Counted from the stretch's first letter, positions 34,360 through 45,861 are shown. The stretch: 64,000 nucleotides of DNA from Bacteroides zhangwenhongii (GCF_009193325.2 NZ_CP059856.1:3286001-3350000); one strand, 5' to 3'. Numbers and translations are program-made. The notes: a model not told the origin generated them from the letters alone.

Positions 34360-34929
34360 TTACTTAGCACCGGCTGATTTACCAGACTTTCTACGAATTA
34401 CTTCGCCAACAAACTTAATACCTTTACCCTTGTATGGTTCAGGCTTACGGAAAGAACGTATTTTAGAGCAAACTTGACCAAGCAACTGTTTGTCACACGA
34501 TTCCAATATGATAAGAGGATTCTTATTTCTTTCAGACTTAGTTTCAACTTTTACCTCAGCAGGCAATTGAATGAAAATATTGTGTGTATAACCTAAAGCC
34601 AGTTCAATGATATTACCTTGGTTAGAAGCACGATAACCTACACCAACAAGTTCCAACTCTTTCTTATATCCTTCAGATACGCCCACAACCATGTTATGAA
34701 CCAATGAACGATACAAGCCGTGGAAAGCATGTTTCTGCTTCGGATTATCAAGCATTTCCTTATCGTTTTCTGTTAAAGTTACGTGTCCGTCTTCAATCGC
34801 AACATTGATAGCAGGATTCACATATTGGCTCATTTCGCCTTTGGGTCCCTTTACGGTAACCACATTATCCTTCAGAGTGACTGTCACTCCAGCAGGGATA
34901 CTAATGGGTAATTTTCCTATTCTTGACAT
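34360..34929 (-). CDS. rplF: 50S ribosomal protein L6
   Basis: A 189-residue protein with two repeated L6 domains. The start is MSRIGKLPISIPAGVTVTL and the second domain ends in RKPEPYKGKGIKFVGEVIRRKSGKSAGAK. It sits near the sarcin-ricin loop, where elongation factors dock. It is 15 nt after rpsH. Confidence 0.98.
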   Translation of the reverse strand: MSRIGKLPISIPAGVTVTLKDNVVTVKGPKGEMSQYVNPAINVAIEDGHVTLTENDKEMLDNPKQKHAFHGLYRSLVHNMVVGVSEGYKKELELVGVGYRASNQGNIIELALGYTHNIFIQLPAEVKVETKSERNKNPLIILESCDKQLLGQVCSKIRSFRKPEPYKGKGIKFVGEVIRRKSGKSAGAK

Positions 34930-34944
34930 TCTAATTCCTCCTAA

Positions 34945-35340
34945 TTAATATACATAACACAAGACTTCACCACCGATCTTCAGTTCTGCAGCCTCTTTGT
35001 TAGTCATTACACCTTTGGAAGTAGATATTATAGCAATACCCAACCCATTAATAACACGCGGCATATCTTTGTAACCGGTATACTTACGCATACCCGGAGA
35101 AGATATTCTTTCTAACTTCTTGATTGCGTTAACTTTGTTAACAGAATCATACTTCAAGGCAACTTTAATAGTTCCTTGAGGACCATCTTCTACAAACTTA
35201 TAATTAAGAATGTAGCCTTTCTCAAAAAGAATCTTAGTGATTTCTTTTTTCAAATTCGAAGCGGGAACTTCAACAACTCTGTGCTTTGCACCAATCGCGT
35301 TCCGCAACCTCGTCAAATAATCTGCTATTGGATCAGTCAT
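34945..35340 (-). CDS. rpsH: 30S ribosomal protein S8
   Basis: A 131-residue protein starting MTDPIADYLTRLRNAI and carrying the conserved C-terminal STSKGVMTNKEAAELKIGGEVLCYVY. It binds the central domain of 16S rRNA, and in E. coli it represses the spc operon by binding mRNA near rplE. Whether that occurs here cannot be seen. Confidence 0.98.
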   Translation of the reverse strand: MTDPIADYLTRLRNAIGAKHRVVEVPASNLKKEITKILFEKGYILNYKFVEDGPQGTIKVALKYDSVNKVNAIKKLERISSPGMRKYTGYKDMPRVINGLGIAIISTSKGVMTNKEAAELKIGGEVLCYVY

Positions 35341-35393
35341 ATAAAAAATAAATTAAATTAATCAGGACTACCCTGACAATATTTAAACAATAA

Positions 35394-35693
35394 TTACCAG
35401 CTTGCTTTTTTTACGCCTGGTATCAGTCCGTTAGACGCCATTTCACGGAATTGAATTCTCGAAATTCCGAATTGACGAATATAACCTTTAGGACGTCCAG
35501 TCAGTTTGCAACGGTTGTGCATACGAATCGGGTTAGAATTCTTTGGCAACTCTTGCAATTTCTGTGCAGCTTCAAAAGCATCAGCAGGATCACCTGTTCT
35601 TACGATTTGCTTCAAAGCAGCTCTTTTTTCGGCGTATTTGGCTACTAATTTAGCACGTTTAACTTCACGTGCTTTCATTGATTCCTTTGCCAT
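35394..35693 (-). CDS. rpsN: 30S ribosomal protein S14 (zinc-independent form)
   Basis: A 99-residue protein of the long type. [23 protein letters not shown] is followed by the conserved end [20 protein letters not shown]. Only one Cys is present, so the zinc ribbon of the short form is absent. It is 5 nt after rplE. Confidence 0.98.
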   Translation of the reverse strand: MAKESMKAREVKRAKLVAKYAEKRAALKQIVRTGDPADAFEAAQKLQELPKNSNPIRMHNRCKLTGRPKGYIRQFGISRIQFREMASNGLIPGVKKASW

Positions 35694-35698
35694 ATCTA

Positions 35699-36256
35699 TT
35701 AGTCTTTTTTAGCGTTTTTAAAAGGTAAACCGAATTCCTTCAGCAATGCATAACCTTCTTCATCTGTTTCCGCAGAGGTTACAAAGGTAATATTCATTCC
35801 GAGAATTCTTGTAATACTATCGATATTTATTTCAGGGAAAATGATTTGTTCCTGAATACCAAGGGTATAGTTACCTTTACCATCAAACTTACTTTCGATA
35901 CCTTTGAAGTCACGAATACGAGGAAGAGCTACACGAACCAATTTTTCAAGGAATTCGTACATTCTTTCACGACGTAAAGTCACCATAACGCCAATCGGCA
36001 TTTTTTTACGCAACTTAAAGTTCGCGATATCTTTACGAGAAATGGTAGCTACAGCCTTTTGACCTGTGATAGCTGTCATTTCATTGATTGCAACTTCAAT
36101 AATCTTCTTGTCAGCAACAGCCATACCTAAACCCTGATTGATAACAATCTTCTTAAGTACGGGTATCTGCATTGTAGAAGAATACTGGAACTGTGATTTC
36201 AATGCAGGTGCTATACGCTCTGCATATTCTTTCTTAAGACTAGCAGTATTACTCAT
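35699..36256 (-). CDS. rplE: 50S ribosomal protein L5
   Basis: A 185-residue protein including [38 protein letters not shown] and [20 protein letters not shown]. It binds 5S rRNA and the P-site tRNA elbow. Its ATG overlaps the rplX stop as TAATG, indicating translational coupling. Confidence 0.98.
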   Translation of the reverse strand: MSNTASLKKEYAERIAPALKSQFQYSSTMQIPVLKKIVINQGLGMAVADKKIIEVAINEMTAITGQKAVATISRKDIANFKLRKKMPIGVMVTLRRERMYEFLEKLVRVALPRIRDFKGIESKFDGKGNYTLGIQEQIIFPEINIDSITRILGMNITFVTSAETDEEGYALLKEFGLPFKNAKKD

Positions 36257-36585
36257 TACTTAATCTCCTCTCCTGATTTTTTAGAATAACGCACTACAGT
36301 TCTTTTACCTTCCAAAGAACTTACTTTTCTCCCAATACGCGTTGCTTTACCAGTTTTTGGATCAACCGGGTTCAAGTTTGAAATGTGGATAGAAGCTTCC
36401 TGCTTCACAATACCACCCTGCGGATTCTTAGCATTCGGCTTTGTGCTTTTAGATACCATATTGATACCTTCTACAAATGCACGTCCTTCTTTAACAAGAA
36501 CCTTCAATACACGACCAGTTTTGCCCTTATCTTCACCAGCATTTACGTAAACTGTATCGCCTTTTTTAATATGTAATTTACTCAT
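36256..36585 (-). CDS. rplX: 50S ribosomal protein L24
   Basis: A 109-residue protein with the KOW motif near the start ([25 protein letters not shown]). It initiates 50S assembly. The length is typical of Bacteroidetes. It is 20 nt after rplN. Confidence 0.98.
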   Translation of the reverse strand: MSKLHIKKGDTVYVNAGEDKGKTGRVLKVLVKEGRAFVEGINMVSKSTKPNAKNPQGGIVKQEASIHISNLNPVDPKTGKATRIGRKVSSLEGKRTVVRYSKKSGEEIK

Positions 36586-36605
36586 TACTTAAATCTTTTA
36601 CAAAA

Positions 36606-36971
36606 TTAAAGTACCTCAGGCGCAAGTGACACAACTTTCATGTTTGTAGCACGAAGTTCTCTTGCTACAGGACCGAAAATACGACTTCCTCTAATTTCAC
36701 CTGCATTATTCAACAACACGCAAGCATTATCATCAAAACGTATATAAGAACCATCAGGACGACGGATTTCTTTCTTCGTACGTACAATCAAAGCCTTTGA
36801 TACTGCACCTTTTTTAACATCACTAGAAGGGATAACGCTTTTCACTGAAACAACAATGACATCCCCCACTGAAGCATAACGACGACCTGTGCCACCCAAA
36901 ACGCGGATACACAAAGCCTCTTTCGCTCCACTGTTATCACATACTGTAAGTCTGGATTCTACTTGTATCAT
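36606..36971 (-). CDS. rplN: 50S ribosomal protein L14
   Basis: A 121-residue protein starting [20 protein letters not shown], with [20 protein letters not shown] and the end [15 protein letters not shown]. It forms an inter-subunit bridge. It is only 2 nt after the rpsQ stop. Confidence 0.98.
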   Translation of the reverse strand: MIQVESRLTVCDNSGAKEALCIRVLGGTGRRYASVGDVIVVSVKSVIPSSDVKKGAVSKALIVRTKKEIRRPDGSYIRFDDNACVLLNNAGEIRGSRIFGPVARELRATNMKVVSLAPEVL

Positions 36972-36973
36972 AA

Positions 36974-37231
36974 TTACTTAGCTCTTTCAATTATTTCTAC
37001 TAATCTCCATCTTTTAGTCTTGCTCAAAGGACGAGTTTCCATGATGCTTACAGTATCACCGATATTGCATTCATTCTTTTCATCGTGAGCATGGTACTTC
37101 TTCGTTTTACTAACGAACTTACCATATATAGGGTGTTTTTCCTTAAACTTGGCAGCAACTGTGATAGTCTTATCCATCTTATTGCTCAACACAACCCCTG
37201 TTCTTTCTTTTCTTAAATTTCTTGCTTCCAT
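36974..37231 (-). CDS. rpsQ: 30S ribosomal protein S17
   Basis: 85 residues if started at [15 protein letters not shown] (ATG at 37229-37231), which is the usual N-terminus. An in-frame ATG at 37241-37243 overlaps the rpmC stop and would add four residues (MISL). The OB-fold core [27 protein letters not shown] is complete. Confidence 0.96.
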   Translation of the reverse strand: MEARNLRKERTGVVLSNKMDKTITVAAKFKEKHPIYGKFVSKTKKYHAHDEKNECNIGDTVSIMETRPLSKTKRWRLVEIIERAK

Positions 37232-37239
37232 CAAGCTGA

Positions 37240-37437
37240 TCATTTATTGTTAAGTTCTCTTTGGCGTAACTCAGTTTTCATACGCGCAATAGTCCTGCGT
37301 AATTGTTTGATTTGAGCAGGATTTTCCAAAGGAGAAATAGAATGATTGATAACCATCTGGTCATAATTAGCTGTTTCTGCCTCTACTCTTTCTACTAAAT
37401 CATTAGTAGTCATTTCTTTAATTTCTGCAATTTTCAT
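37240..37437 (-). CDS. rpmC: 50S ribosomal protein L29
   Basis: A 65-residue two-helix protein ([20 protein letters not shown], then [22 protein letters not shown]). It is located at the polypeptide exit, near the trigger-factor and SRP docking site. It is 5 nt after rplP. Confidence 0.98.
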   Translation of the reverse strand: MKIAEIKEMTTNDLVERVEAETANYDQMVINHSISPLENPAQIKQLRRTIARMKTELRQRELNNK

Positions 37438-37442
37438 AACAC

Positions 37443-37877
37443 TTACGCATTTTGATTTTGAATATCATAATCACGTCTTACGACAAACTTCGTTGTAATA
37501 GGAAGCTTTTGAGCAGCTAAGCGCAATGCTTCTTTCGCGATTTCGTAAGATACTCCTTCAGCTTCAATAATGATTCTACCTGGAGTTACGGGAGCCACAA
37601 ATCCCTCTGGAGCACCCTTACCTTTACCCATACGTACATCGGCAGGCTTTCTAGTGATCGGCTTATCCGGGAATATACGGATCCAGATCTGTCCTTGACG
37701 TTGCATATATCTTGTTACTGCAATACGAGCAGCTTCGATCTGACGGCCTGTAATCCACTTAGTCTCCAAAGCCTTTATGCCAAAAGAACCGAAGGCCAAC
37801 TGGTTACCTCTCTGGGCATTACCTTTCTGACGGCCTTTCTGTTGTCTTCTGAATTTTGTCTTTTTCGGTTGTAACAT
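37443..37877 (-). CDS. rplP: 50S ribosomal protein L16
   Basis: A 144-residue protein starting [19 protein letters not shown], with the core [22 protein letters not shown] and [19 protein letters not shown]. It helps position tRNA in the A-site and is a late assembly protein. It is 23 nt after rpsC. Confidence 0.98.
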   Translation of the reverse strand: MLQPKKTKFRRQQKGRQKGNAQRGNQLAFGSFGIKALETKWITGRQIEAARIAVTRYMQRQGQIWIRIFPDKPITRKPADVRMGKGKGAPEGFVAPVTPGRIIIEAEGVSYEIAKEALRLAAQKLPITTKFVVRRDYDIQNQNA

Positions 37878-37900
37878 AGTTTCCTAAAATTCAAATTCGT

Positions 37901-38632
37901 TTAGCGATTATTTTTCTTTCTTTTGAAGTTCTTTCCGCCGTTGTTTCCACCATTGTTTCCACGACCACTTTCTTTGCTTTGTGTAAAGTTCGGAGCCAAT
38001 TCTCTCTTACCAAACACTTCACCTCTACAAATCCAAACCTTGATACCCAGCAAACCTACTTTAGTCAATGCTTCTGCATGACAGTAGTCGATATCAGCTC
38101 TGAAAGTGTGCAACGGAGTTCTTCCTTCTTTATACATTTCAGAACGGGCCATTTCAGCTCCATTCAAACGTCCTGAAATCTGAATTTTGATACCTTCAGC
38201 ACCCATACGCATAGTGTTTGCGATAGCCATCTTGATGGCGCGGCGATAGGCAATTTTACCTTCTACCTGGCGAGCTATGTTATTAGCAACAATCACAGCA
38301 TCCAGTTCCGGTCTTTTCACTTCAAAGATATTGATTTGAATATCTTTGTCGGTAACCTTCTTCAACTCTTCCTTCAACTTATCAACTTCCTGGCCACCTT
38401 TACCAATGATAATGCCTGGGCGAGCAGTACAAACAGTAATAGTAACGAGCTTCAGCGTACGTTCAATTACGATTCTTGATACACTTGCCTTTGCAAGTCT
38501 TGCATTAAGATATTTACGGATTTTGCTATCTTCCAGCAAAGAATCACCGTAATCATTTCCACCATACCAGTTAGAATCCCATCCTCTGATAATTCCTAAA
38601 CGGTTGCTTATTGGATTAACTTTTTGTCCCAT
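37901..38632 (-). CDS. rpsC: 30S ribosomal protein S3
   Basis: A 243-residue protein. The N-terminal KH domain carries the GxxG loop in [19 protein letters not shown]. The C-terminal domain is present, and a basic Gly/Asn tail ([20 protein letters not shown]) extends it, as is common in this phylum. It is part of the mRNA entry pore and helicase. Confidence 0.98.
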   Translation of the reverse strand: MGQKVNPISNRLGIIRGWDSNWYGGNDYGDSLLEDSKIRKYLNARLAKASVSRIVIERTLKLVTITVCTARPGIIIGKGGQEVDKLKEELKKVTDKDIQINIFEVKRPELDAVIVANNIARQVEGKIAYRRAIKMAIANTMRMGAEGIKIQISGRLNGAEMARSEMYKEGRTPLHTFRADIDYCHAEALTKVGLLGIKVWICRGEVFGKRELAPNFTQSKESGRGNNGGNNGGKNFKRKKNNR

Positions 38633-38637
38633 CTACC

Positions 38638-39048
38638 TTAATTTTGATCTTCGTTATTACTTTTAGCACCAACGAACAATGTTACGTGATTTGAACGTTT
38701 GCGAATTCTATAACCTCTACCCTGTGGTGCCGGTCTCATTCTTTTGAGTGTAGCTCCACCATCAACAAAAATCTTTGTTACGAACAATTCACCGCTTTCA
38801 GCTTTACGTTCGTTTTTCTGTTCCCAGTTAGCAATTGCAGAGCGAAGCAATTTTTCCACTCTTGCAGCAGCTTCTTTTGAAGAAAATTTCAAAACACCAA
38901 GTGCTCTGTTCACTTCCATGCCACGAATCATGTCTGCAACCAGACGCATCTTACGCGGAGAAGTAGGAACATTTTGCAATTTTGCAAAATACATGGTCTT
39001 AAGGGCTTCTTTTCTTTTTTCAGCCGATATTTTTTTTCTTGCTCCCAT
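38638..39048 (-). CDS. rplV: 50S ribosomal protein L22
   Basis: A 136-residue protein containing [21 protein letters not shown] and the long beta-hairpin [18 protein letters not shown] that reaches into the exit tunnel, a macrolide-resistance hot-spot. No unusual insertion is seen in the hairpin. It is 5 nt from rpsC. Confidence 0.98.
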   Translation of the reverse strand: MGARKKISAEKRKEALKTMYFAKLQNVPTSPRKMRLVADMIRGMEVNRALGVLKFSSKEAAARVEKLLRSAIANWEQKNERKAESGELFVTKIFVDGGATLKRMRPAPQGRGYRIRKRSNHVTLFVGAKSNNEDQN

Positions 39049-39083
39049 TATTATTATTACTTTATTATTTCAAATAAATCCTG

Positions 39084-39353
39084 TTATTTTTTCTTATTAC
39101 CAGCGTGTCCTCTGAATGTACGAGTTGGAGCAAATTCGCCCAACTTGTGTCCTACCATATTCTCGGTAACATAAACAGGAATAAATTTATTTCCATTGTG
39201 AACTGCAACTGTATGGCCTACAAAATCAGGCGAAATCATTGAAGCTCTGGCCCAAGTCTTTACTACGACTTTCTTACCTGATTCATTCATGGCAAGAATT
39301 CTCTTTTCAAGCTTAACGTTAATATATGGACCTTTTTTTAATGAACGACTCAT
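39084..39353 (-). CDS. rpsS: 30S ribosomal protein S19
   Basis: An 89-residue protein: [20 protein letters not shown], then [24 protein letters not shown]. It partners S13 at the head of the 30S subunit. It is 20 nt after rplB. Confidence 0.98.
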   Translation of the reverse strand: MSRSLKKGPYINVKLEKRILAMNESGKKVVVKTWARASMISPDFVGHTVAVHNGNKFIPVYVTENMVGHKLGEFAPTRTFRGHAGNKKK

Positions 39354-39373
39354 AGTTTACTCAATTAATCAGA

Positions 39374-40198
39374 TTACTTTTTTCTTCTCTCAATAATGTA
39401 CTTAGATGATTGTTTCTTAGGAGCTCTAGTCTTAAGTCCCTTAGCATACAATCCCTTACGTGATCTTGGGTGACCTCCGGAAGCGCGTCCTTCACCACCA
39501 CCCATCGGGTGATCAACCGGGTTCATTACAACGCCACGGTTACGAGGACGACGTCCTTGCCAACGAGAACGTCCAGCTTTACCTGAACTTTCCAATCCAT
39601 GATCAGAGTTACCTACACTACCGATAGTAGCTTTACAAGTGCTAAGAATCTGTCTTACTTCACCTGAAGGCAACTTAATTACACAGTACTTACCCTCACG
39701 AGAAGTTAACTGAGCAAAGTTACCAGCTGAGCGAACCAGAGCAGCACCCTGTCCCGGACGTAATTCGATATTGTGAATCACAGTACCCACCGGAATGTTT
39801 TGAAGAGGAAGAGCATTACCAATCTCTGGCGCTGCTGTTTCACCTGACATCAGAGTCGCACCAACTTGCAATCCATTGGGAGCAATAATATATCTTTTTT
39901 CTCCATCAGCATAAAATAACAGAGCGATACGAGCCGAACGGTTCGGATCGTATTCAATTGTTTTAACCACTGCTGGAACACCGTCCTTATTTCTCTTGAA
40001 ATCAACAATTCTAATCACCTTTCTATGACCGCCACCAATGTAGCGCATAGTCATCTTACCTTCGTTGTTACGACCGCCAGATGATTTCTTACCATATACA
40101 AGAGACTTTTCTGGTACTGATGCAGTAATTTCTTCGAAAGTACCAATAATTTTATGTCTTTGCCCCGGTGTTGTGGGCTTAAATTTACGTACTGCCAT
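39374..40198 (-). CDS. rplB: 50S ribosomal protein L2
   Basis: A 274-residue protein with both conserved domains. The peptidyl-transferase-proximal loop with the essential His is in [19 protein letters not shown]. The end ([27 protein letters not shown]) is normal. It is 5 nt after rplW. Confidence 0.98.
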   Translation of the reverse strand: MAVRKFKPTTPGQRHKIIGTFEEITASVPEKSLVYGKKSSGGRNNEGKMTMRYIGGGHRKVIRIVDFKRNKDGVPAVVKTIEYDPNRSARIALLFYADGEKRYIIAPNGLQVGATLMSGETAAPEIGNALPLQNIPVGTVIHNIELRPGQGAALVRSAGNFAQLTSREGKYCVIKLPSGEVRQILSTCKATIGSVGNSDHGLESSGKAGRSRWQGRRPRNRGVVMNPVDHPMGGGEGRASGGHPRSRKGLYAKGLKTRAPKKQSSKYIIERRKK

Positions 40199-40203
40199 TT
40201 TTA

Positions 40204-40494
40204 TTAAATATTGCTATAAAAATCAATAGTATCTCCTTCTTTCAATGTTACGATTGCTTTTTTGAAAGCGTTCGTACGACCATTGATGATACCTGCTTTG
40301 GTATAACGGCTCTTATTTTTGCCAGCATACTTCACAGTATTCACATCAACTACTGTAACATTATAAAGAGCTTCAACTTCCTTCTTAATTTCCAGTTTGT
40401 TAGCATCAGGACGCACAACAAAGCCGAAACGATTCAGCTTATCTGTAATTGCAGTCATTTTCTCTGTTACCAACGGTTTAATAATAATTCCCAT
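40204..40494 (-). CDS. rplW: 50S ribosomal protein L23
   Basis: A 96-residue protein starting [20 protein letters not shown] with the conserved [14 protein letters not shown]. It lies at the tunnel exit and is the docking site of trigger factor. It is 16 nt after rplD. Confidence 0.98.
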   Translation of the reverse strand: MGIIIKPLVTEKMTAITDKLNRFGFVVRPDANKLEIKKEVEALYNVTVVDVNTVKYAGKNKSRYTKAGIINGRTNAFKKAIVTLKEGDTIDFYSNI

Positions 40495-40510
40495 TATTTA
40501 AGCCTCCTAT

Positions 40511-41137
40511 TTAAATTAAGATATTGTCAATAGCTTTCAGAGAGTTTTCTGTAAGCATAACAACCCCAGCATTCAATACTCTGTAAGTATTTAATCCTGA
40601 GATAGTCTGAACATTAGCACCCTCGATGTTACGAGCTGACAAATATACGTTTTTATTTGCTTCCGGTAAAATCACAAGTAGCTTTTTATCGGAAACTTTA
40701 AGATTTTTTGTCATTGCAACGAAATCTTTCGTCTTTGGAGCTTCAAAATTGAAATCTTCAACGACAACGATCGCATTGTTTTGAGCTTTATAAGACAAAG
40801 CGGACTTACGAGCCAATGTCTTAACTTTTTTATTTAACTTGAAGAAGTAGTCTCTTGGTTTCGGACCGAATACGCGAGCACCACCAACAAGAACCGGTGA
40901 ATTCATATCACCACGACGTGCTCCACCGCCACCTTTCTGACGACCGATCTTACGAGTAGAACCACTGATTTCACTTCTTTCTTTTGACTTATGAGTACCC
41001 TGACGCTGATTAGCCATAAACTGCTTTACGTCCAAATAAATAGCGTGGTCGTTGGGCTCAATTCCGAAGATAGATTCGTTTAACGTAACCTTTCTCCCAG
41101 TGTCTTCACCTTTAATGTTATATACGTTAACTTCCAT
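40511..41137 (-). CDS. rplD: 50S ribosomal protein L4
   Basis: A 208-residue protein with the extended tunnel loop ([25 protein letters not shown]) and a globular domain ending in [11 protein letters not shown]. In proteobacteria L4 represses the S10 operon by attenuation; no such leader is evident here. Its start overlaps the rplC stop as TAATG. Confidence 0.98.
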   Translation of the reverse strand: MEVNVYNIKGEDTGRKVTLNESIFGIEPNDHAIYLDVKQFMANQRQGTHKSKERSEISGSTRKIGRQKGGGGARRGDMNSPVLVGGARVFGPKPRDYFFKLNKKVKTLARKSALSYKAQNNAIVVVEDFNFEAPKTKDFVAMTKNLKVSDKKLLVILPEANKNVYLSARNIEGANVQTISGLNTYRVLNAGVVMLTENSLKAIDNILI

Positions 41138-41754
41138 TATTTCTCAATTAATACGATTGAACCTTTGCAACCCGGGATAGAACCTTTAACCAAAAGAAGG
41201 TTATGATCCGCGATTACTTTTAATACCTGCAAGTTTTGTACAGTGACTCTGTCACCACCAAGCTGTCCACCCATACGCATTCCTTTGAATACCTTTGCAG
41301 GGTAAGAACAAGCACCGATAGAACCTGGCTTACGAGCACGGTTGTGCTGTCCGTGAGTAGTCTGGCCTACACCACCAAAACCATGTCTTTTTACTACGCC
41401 CTGGAAACCTTTACCTTTAGAAGTACCAACAACGTCAACAAAGTTAGCGTCATTAAACATTTCTACAGTAACTGTATCCCCCAGATTCAATTCTGTTTCA
41501 AATTCTTTGAACTCAGCCAAGTGTCTCTTCGGTGTTACTCCAGCTCTTTTAAAGTGACCCATCAACGGTTTAGTTGTGTGCTTTTCCTTTTTGTCTTGGA
41601 AACCCAACTGAACAGCTTCATAGCCATCCTTTTCTACAGTTTTAACTTGAGTAACAACACAAGGACCTGCTTCGATAACAGTGCATGGTACGTTTTTACC
41701 ATCGGCACTGAAAACGGATGTCATTCCGATTTTTTTTCCTAATAATCCTGGCAT
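41137..41754 (-). CDS. rplC: 50S ribosomal protein L3
   Basis: A 205-residue protein: [20 protein letters not shown], then the central loop [21 protein letters not shown], which approaches the peptidyl-transferase centre. One of the earliest 50S assembly proteins. It is 18 nt after rpsJ. Confidence 0.98.
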   Translation of the reverse strand: MPGLLGKKIGMTSVFSADGKNVPCTVIEAGPCVVTQVKTVEKDGYEAVQLGFQDKKEKHTTKPLMGHFKRAGVTPKRHLAEFKEFETELNLGDTVTVEMFNDANFVDVVGTSKGKGFQGVVKRHGFGGVGQTTHGQHNRARKPGSIGACSYPAKVFKGMRMGGQLGGDRVTVQNLQVLKVIADHNLLLVKGSIPGCKGSIVLIEK

Positions 41755-41772
41755 TTCACTAATTTTTAATTA

Positions 41773-42078
41773 TCAAACTTTAATTTCTACTTCCACACCA
41801 CTCGGTAACTCCAGCTTCATCAGAGCATCTACCGTCTTAGCTGTTGAGCTATAGATGTCGATCAATCTCTTGTAAGAAGAGAGTTCAAACTGTTCACGAG
41901 ACTTTTTGTTTACGAAAGTCGAGCGGTTCACTGTAAAGATACGCTTGTGCGTAGGAAGAGGAATTGGCCCACTAACAATAGCACCCGTAGCCTTTACGGT
42001 TCTTACAATCTTCTCAGCCGATTTGTCAACCAAGTTGTGGTCGTAAGATTTCAATTTAATTCTAATTTTCTGACTCAT
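41773..42078 (-). CDS. rpsJ: 30S ribosomal protein S10
   Basis: A 101-residue protein with [20 protein letters not shown] and the loop [15 protein letters not shown]. Besides its ribosomal role it is NusE, the antitermination partner of NusB. It heads the S10 part of the cluster, 81 bp after fusA, with a hairpin in the gap. Confidence 0.98.
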   Translation of the reverse strand: MSQKIRIKLKSYDHNLVDKSAEKIVRTVKATGAIVSGPIPLPTHKRIFTVNRSTFVNKKSREQFELSSYKRLIDIYSSTAKTVDALMKLELPSGVEVEIKV

Positions 42079-42117
42079 TATAATTTTAAATTTAGATAGT
42101 TATAAATAAGATAAAGC

Positions 42118-42150
42118 GGCAGGCTAAGAGTCATTCGCTAGCCTGCTGCC
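42118..42150 (-). terminator. Hairpin between fusA and rpsJ
   Basis: GGCAGGCTA (42118-42126) pairs with TAGCCTGCTGCC (42139-42150), with a bulge, in the 81-bp gap. On the minus strand it is followed by CTTTATCTTA, a weak U-tract. It may be a partial terminator that sets fusA and rpsJ levels apart, or a processing site. Confidence 0.55.
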
Positions 42151-42159
42151 TTAGATATT

Positions 42160-44277
42160 TTAGAGTAAATCAGCACGTCCCTTCACTTCTTCCAATACAG
42201 CCTTAGCAATAGAAGTAGAAACCTGAGCGTGATGAGAGTAAACCATAGATGAAGTTGCACGACCTGAAGTGATTGTACGCAACGCTGTTACATAACCAAA
42301 CATTTCAGCCAACGGAACCATTGCTTTCACGATACGAGCACCTGAACGGCTGGACTCCATACCTTCAACCTGGCCACGACGTTTGTTCAAGTCACCAATG
42401 ACATCACCCATATTTTCTTCCGGAGTTACAACCTCCAGCTTCATGATAGGCTCCATCAGCACCGGACCTGCCTTAGCACATGCATTCTTATATGCTTGGA
42501 TAGCACAAATTTCGAAAGACAACTGGTCAGAGTCAACCGGATGGAATGAACCATCAACCAAAGTTACTTTCAGTGAATCCAACGGATAACCCGCCAATAC
42601 ACCATTTTTCATCGCAGTCGTGAAACCTTTCTGAACCGACGGAATAAATTCCTTAGGAATATTACCACCCTTTACTTCATCAACAAATTGCAATCCACCT
42701 TCCTTGAAGTCTTCATCAACCGGACCAATCTTAACGATGATATCAGCAAACTTACCACGACCACCGGATTGTTTCTTATAAACTTCGCGAAGATCAACTG
42801 TTTTTGTAATTGCTTCTTTGTAGTTAACCTGCGGTTTACCTTGATTACATTCTACTTTGAACTCACGTTTCAAACGGTCGATAATGATATCCAAGTGAAG
42901 CTCACCCATACCAGAGATAACAGTCTGACCTGTCTGCTCATCAGTTTTTACCGTAAACGTCGGATCTTCCTCAGCAAGTTTAGACAAACCATTAGACAAT
43001 TTATCCATGTCTTTCTGAGTTTTAGGCTCAACTGCAATACCGATAACCGGTTCCGGGAAATCCATAGATTCAAGTACAATCGGAGCACTTTCGTCACACA
43101 ATGTATCACCTGTATGGATATCTTTAAAACCTACACCCGCACCGATATCACCAGCACCGATTACTTCAACCGGATTCTGTTTGTTTGAATGCATCTGGAA
43201 CAGACGAGAAACACGTTCTTTCTTTCCAGAGCGAGAGTTGTAAATATAAGAACCAGCCTCGATCTTACCTGAATATACACGGAAGAAAGTCAAACGACCA
43301 ACATACGGGTCAGTAGCAATCTTAAACGCCAAAGCTGATGTCTTTTCATCATCACTCGGTTTACGATCTTCTTCAGCACCAGTATTCGGGTTTGTTCCTA
43401 TTACATTTTCGGTATCCAATGGAGAAGGCAAGAAAGCACAAACGTAGTCAAGCAAAGTCTGTACACCCTTATTCTTGAATGAAGAACCGCAAAGCATTGG
43501 AACAACAGCCATCTGAACAGTTGCATTACGAAGAGCTCTCAAGACTTCTTCTTCTGTAATAGTAGAAGGGTCATCGAAATATTTCTCCATCAAAGCATCA
43601 TCAAATTCAGCTACTTTTTCGAGCATTTTATCTCTCCATTCGTTTGCTTCATCAACAAGATCTGCTGGAATTTCTTCTACAGTATAGTCAGCACCCATTG
43701 TTTCATCATGCCAATAGATAGCTTTCATTTTGATAAGATCAACAAGACCTTTGAAAGATTCTTCAGCACCGATAGGAACAACAATAGGACAAGGATTAGC
43801 TCCTAGAACATCCTTCATCTGACGAACCACTTCAAAGAAGTCTGCACCAGAACGGTCCATCTTATTTACGTAGGCAATACGAGGTACATTATACTTGTCA
43901 GCCTGACGCCATACAGTTTCCGACTGAGGTTCTACACCACCTACTGCACAGTAAGCAGCAACAGCACCGTCCAAGATACGCAATGAACGTTCTACTTCAG
44001 CAGTAAAGTCAACGTGTCCCGGAGTGTCAATCAAGTTAATTTTATAGGTATCACCTGCATATTGCCAACGTGTAGTAGTCGCTGCAGATGTAATAGTAAT
44101 ACCACGTTCTTGTTCCTGCTCCATCCAGTCCATAGTAGCAGCACCATCATGCACCTCACCAATCTTGTGAGTCAATCCGGTATAGAACAGGATACGTTCA
44201 GAAGTTGTTGTTTTTCCGGCATCGATGTGAGCCATGATACCGATATTACGAGTCAAATGTAAATCTTGCTTAGCCAT
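42160..44277 (-). CDS. fusA: Elongation factor G
   Basis: A 705-residue translocation GTPase. G1 [11 protein letters not shown], the switch/G2 region with [10 protein letters not shown]3 DTPGHVDF and G4 NKMD are present in order, followed by domains II-V; domain IV begins around [18 protein letters not shown]. It lies between rpsG and rpsJ as in the str operon. Length and motifs are those of canonical EF-G rather than of a tetracycline-resistance paralogue. Confidence 0.97.
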   Translation of the reverse strand: MAKQDLHLTRNIGIMAHIDAGKTTTSERILFYTGLTHKIGEVHDGAATMDWMEQEQERGITITSAATTTRWQYAGDTYKINLIDTPGHVDFTAEVERSLRILDGAVAAYCAVGGVEPQSETVWRQADKYNVPRIAYVNKMDRSGADFFEVVRQMKDVLGANPCPIVVPIGAEESFKGLVDLIKMKAIYWHDETMGADYTVEEIPADLVDEANEWRDKMLEKVAEFDDALMEKYFDDPSTITEEEVLRALRNATVQMAVVPMLCGSSFKNKGVQTLLDYVCAFLPSPLDTENVIGTNPNTGAEEDRKPSDDEKTSALAFKIATDPYVGRLTFFRVYSGKIEAGSYIYNSRSGKKERVSRLFQMHSNKQNPVEVIGAGDIGAGVGFKDIHTGDTLCDESAPIVLESMDFPEPVIGIAVEPKTQKDMDKLSNGLSKLAEEDPTFTVKTDEQTGQTVISGMGELHLDIIIDRLKREFKVECNQGKPQVNYKEAITKTVDLREVYKKQSGGRGKFADIIVKIGPVDEDFKEGGLQFVDEVKGGNIPKEFIPSVQKGFTTAMKNGVLAGYPLDSLKVTLVDGSFHPVDSDQLSFEICAIQAYKNACAKAGPVLMEPIMKLEVVTPEENMGDVIGDLNKRRGQVEGMESSRSGARIVKAMVPLAEMFGYVTALRTITSGRATSSMVYSHHAQVSTSIAKAVLEEVKGRADLL

Positions 44278-44323
44278 CTTAATTCCTTTTACTTTAAGTT
44301 TTTAATGATTGTATCTTATAGTA

Positions 44324-44800
44324 TTAGAATCTAAAATGAGCAAATGCACGGTTAGCTTCAGCCATTCTGTGCATATCTTCTTTACGCTTATATGCACCAC
44401 CTTGTTCATTGAAGGCATCCATGATTTCAGCAGCCAGTTTATCAGCCATTGATTTACCACCTCTTTTACGAGCAAACAGAATCAGATTCTTCATTGAGAT
44501 TGATTCTTTACGATCCGGACGGATTTCAGTAGGAACTTGGAAAGTAGCACCACCTACACGGCGAGACTTAACTTCCACTTGCGGAGTCACATTATCCAAA
44601 GCCTTTTTCCAGATTTCGAGAGCGGATTTTTCTTCATTAGGAAGTTTCACTTTCACTGTTTCCAGAGCGGCATAAAAGATTTCATAAGATGTATTCTTTT
44701 TACCATCATACATCAAATGGTTTACGAACTTAGAAACCTTTTGGTCATTAAACACGGGATCCGGAAGGATAACGCGTTTTTTTGGTTTTGCTTTTCTCAT
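44324..44800 (-). CDS. rpsG: 30S ribosomal protein S7
   Basis: A 158-residue protein: [20 protein letters not shown], then [20 protein letters not shown] and the end [14 protein letters not shown]. It initiates assembly of the 30S head and touches the E-site tRNA. In E. coli S7 represses the str operon. The gap to rpsL is 144 bp. Confidence 0.98.
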   Translation of the reverse strand: MRKAKPKKRVILPDPVFNDQKVSKFVNHLMYDGKKNTSYEIFYAALETVKVKLPNEEKSALEIWKKALDNVTPQVEVKSRRVGGATFQVPTEIRPDRKESISMKNLILFARKRGGKSMADKLAAEIMDAFNEQGGAYKRKEDMHRMAEANRAFAHFRF

Positions 44801-44944
44801 TTGTTTGAAAAATAATGTTTTTTGTTCTTGGTTGTCTACTTCTTGACTTCTTCAACTCTCCCACCGGAGAATTTACTCAACCTTTAGCATCTCCAACAAA
44901 CTAAAACGTAAGTTATTACTTTAATTTTAATTAGGTTTTAATCC

Positions 44945-45346
44945 TTATTTTTTCTTAGCCGGTGCAGCTTGTCCCGGTTTCGGACGCTTAGCGCCGTATT
45001 TAGAACGTCTTTGAGTACGACCAGCAACACCTGCTGTATCAAGAGTTCCACGTACAATGTGATAACGTACACCTGGAAGGTCTTTTACACGACCGCCACG
45101 TACCAAAACGATTGAGTGTTCCTGCAAGTTGTGTCCTTCTCCCGGAATGTATGAGTTCACCTCTTTTTGGTTAGTCAAACGTACACGGGCTACTTTACGC
45201 ATTGCAGAGTTCGGCTTCTTCGGAGTAGTAGTGTATACTCTCACGCAAACGCCACGTCTTTGAGGACAAGAATCCAAGGCCGGAGATTTACTTTTCTCCA
45301 CCAGCACTTCGCGTCCTTTTCTTACTAATTGCTGAATTGTAGGCAT
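44945..45346 (-). CDS. rpsL: 30S ribosomal protein S12
   Basis: A 133-residue protein with both decoding-centre loops: [16 protein letters not shown] (streptomycin-related Lys) and [12 protein letters not shown] (second Lys; the Asp is often methylthiolated). Both critical Lys residues are wild-type in pattern. The C-terminal tail is short and basic. It is the first gene of the str group here, with a good promoter upstream. Confidence 0.98.
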   Translation of the reverse strand: MPTIQQLVRKGREVLVEKSKSPALDSCPQRRGVCVRVYTTTPKKPNSAMRKVARVRLTNQKEVNSYIPGEGHNLQEHSIVLVRGGRVKDLPGVRYHIVRGTLDTAGVAGRTQRRSKYGAKRPKPGQAAPAKKK

Positions 45347-45408
45347 TTTAATTGTTTTTTGATTTATATTATTGTTATATTAATTTCGCAACTATACATT
45401 TTGGGCTG

Positions 45409-45439
45409 CAAAAATACGAATAATATTTGAATATTCAAT
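45409..45439 (-). promoter_or_regulatory. Promoter of the rpsL-led ribosomal transcript
   Basis: On the minus strand ATTG (45439-45436) is followed after 19 nt by TATTTTTG (45416-45409), a near-perfect Bacteroides -33/-7 pair. It would give a leader of about 55 nt before rpsL. It indicates that the str-S10-spc-alpha run can be transcribed from here independently of DUF3467. Confidence 0.6.
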
Positions 45440-45482
45440 GCACTACAACCTTTTTTTATTTTTTAATATTTTTATATCAGCC

Positions 45483-45791
45483 TCACGCTTCGCCTTTTAC
45501 ACTCGCCAAAGGAGGAATCGAAGATTCGTCAGAAGTACGTATCGGACCAAATACCCGTTCATATTTAGCGATATTATCTTCTAAAGCCCGTAACAGACGT
45601 TTTGCATGCTCAGGAGCTACAACAATACGAGATTGCACTCCAGCCTTAGGCATACCCGGCATTACATGTATAAAATCAAGAATAAATTCTGAACTTGAAT
45701 GGGTAATGATAGCAAGATTGGCATATGTACCCTGTGCCACTTCTTCCTTCAATTCAATCTGCAATTGACCGTTATTATTTTGTTCTTCCAT
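45483..45791 (-). CDS. DUF3467 family protein
   Basis: A 102-residue small soluble protein (LKEEVAQGTYANLAIITHSS, then FIHVMPGMPKAGVQSRIVVAPEHAKRLLRALEDNI). The family is conserved beside rpsL in Bacteroidetes and also occurs elsewhere; function is unknown, but strict linkage suggests a tie to transcription or translation. It lies 136 bp upstream of rpsL and 70 bp from the pckA terminator. Confidence 0.85.
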   Translation of the reverse strand: MEEQNNNGQLQIELKEEVAQGTYANLAIITHSSSEFILDFIHVMPGMPKAGVQSRIVVAPEHAKRLLRALEDNIAKYERVFGPIRTSDESSIPPLASVKGEA

Positions 45792-45861
45792 ATTTTATAT
45801 GATTAATAGTTATTCTGCAAAATAACGCAATTTTCTTTAGATATTTTCATGTTGAGCAAAC

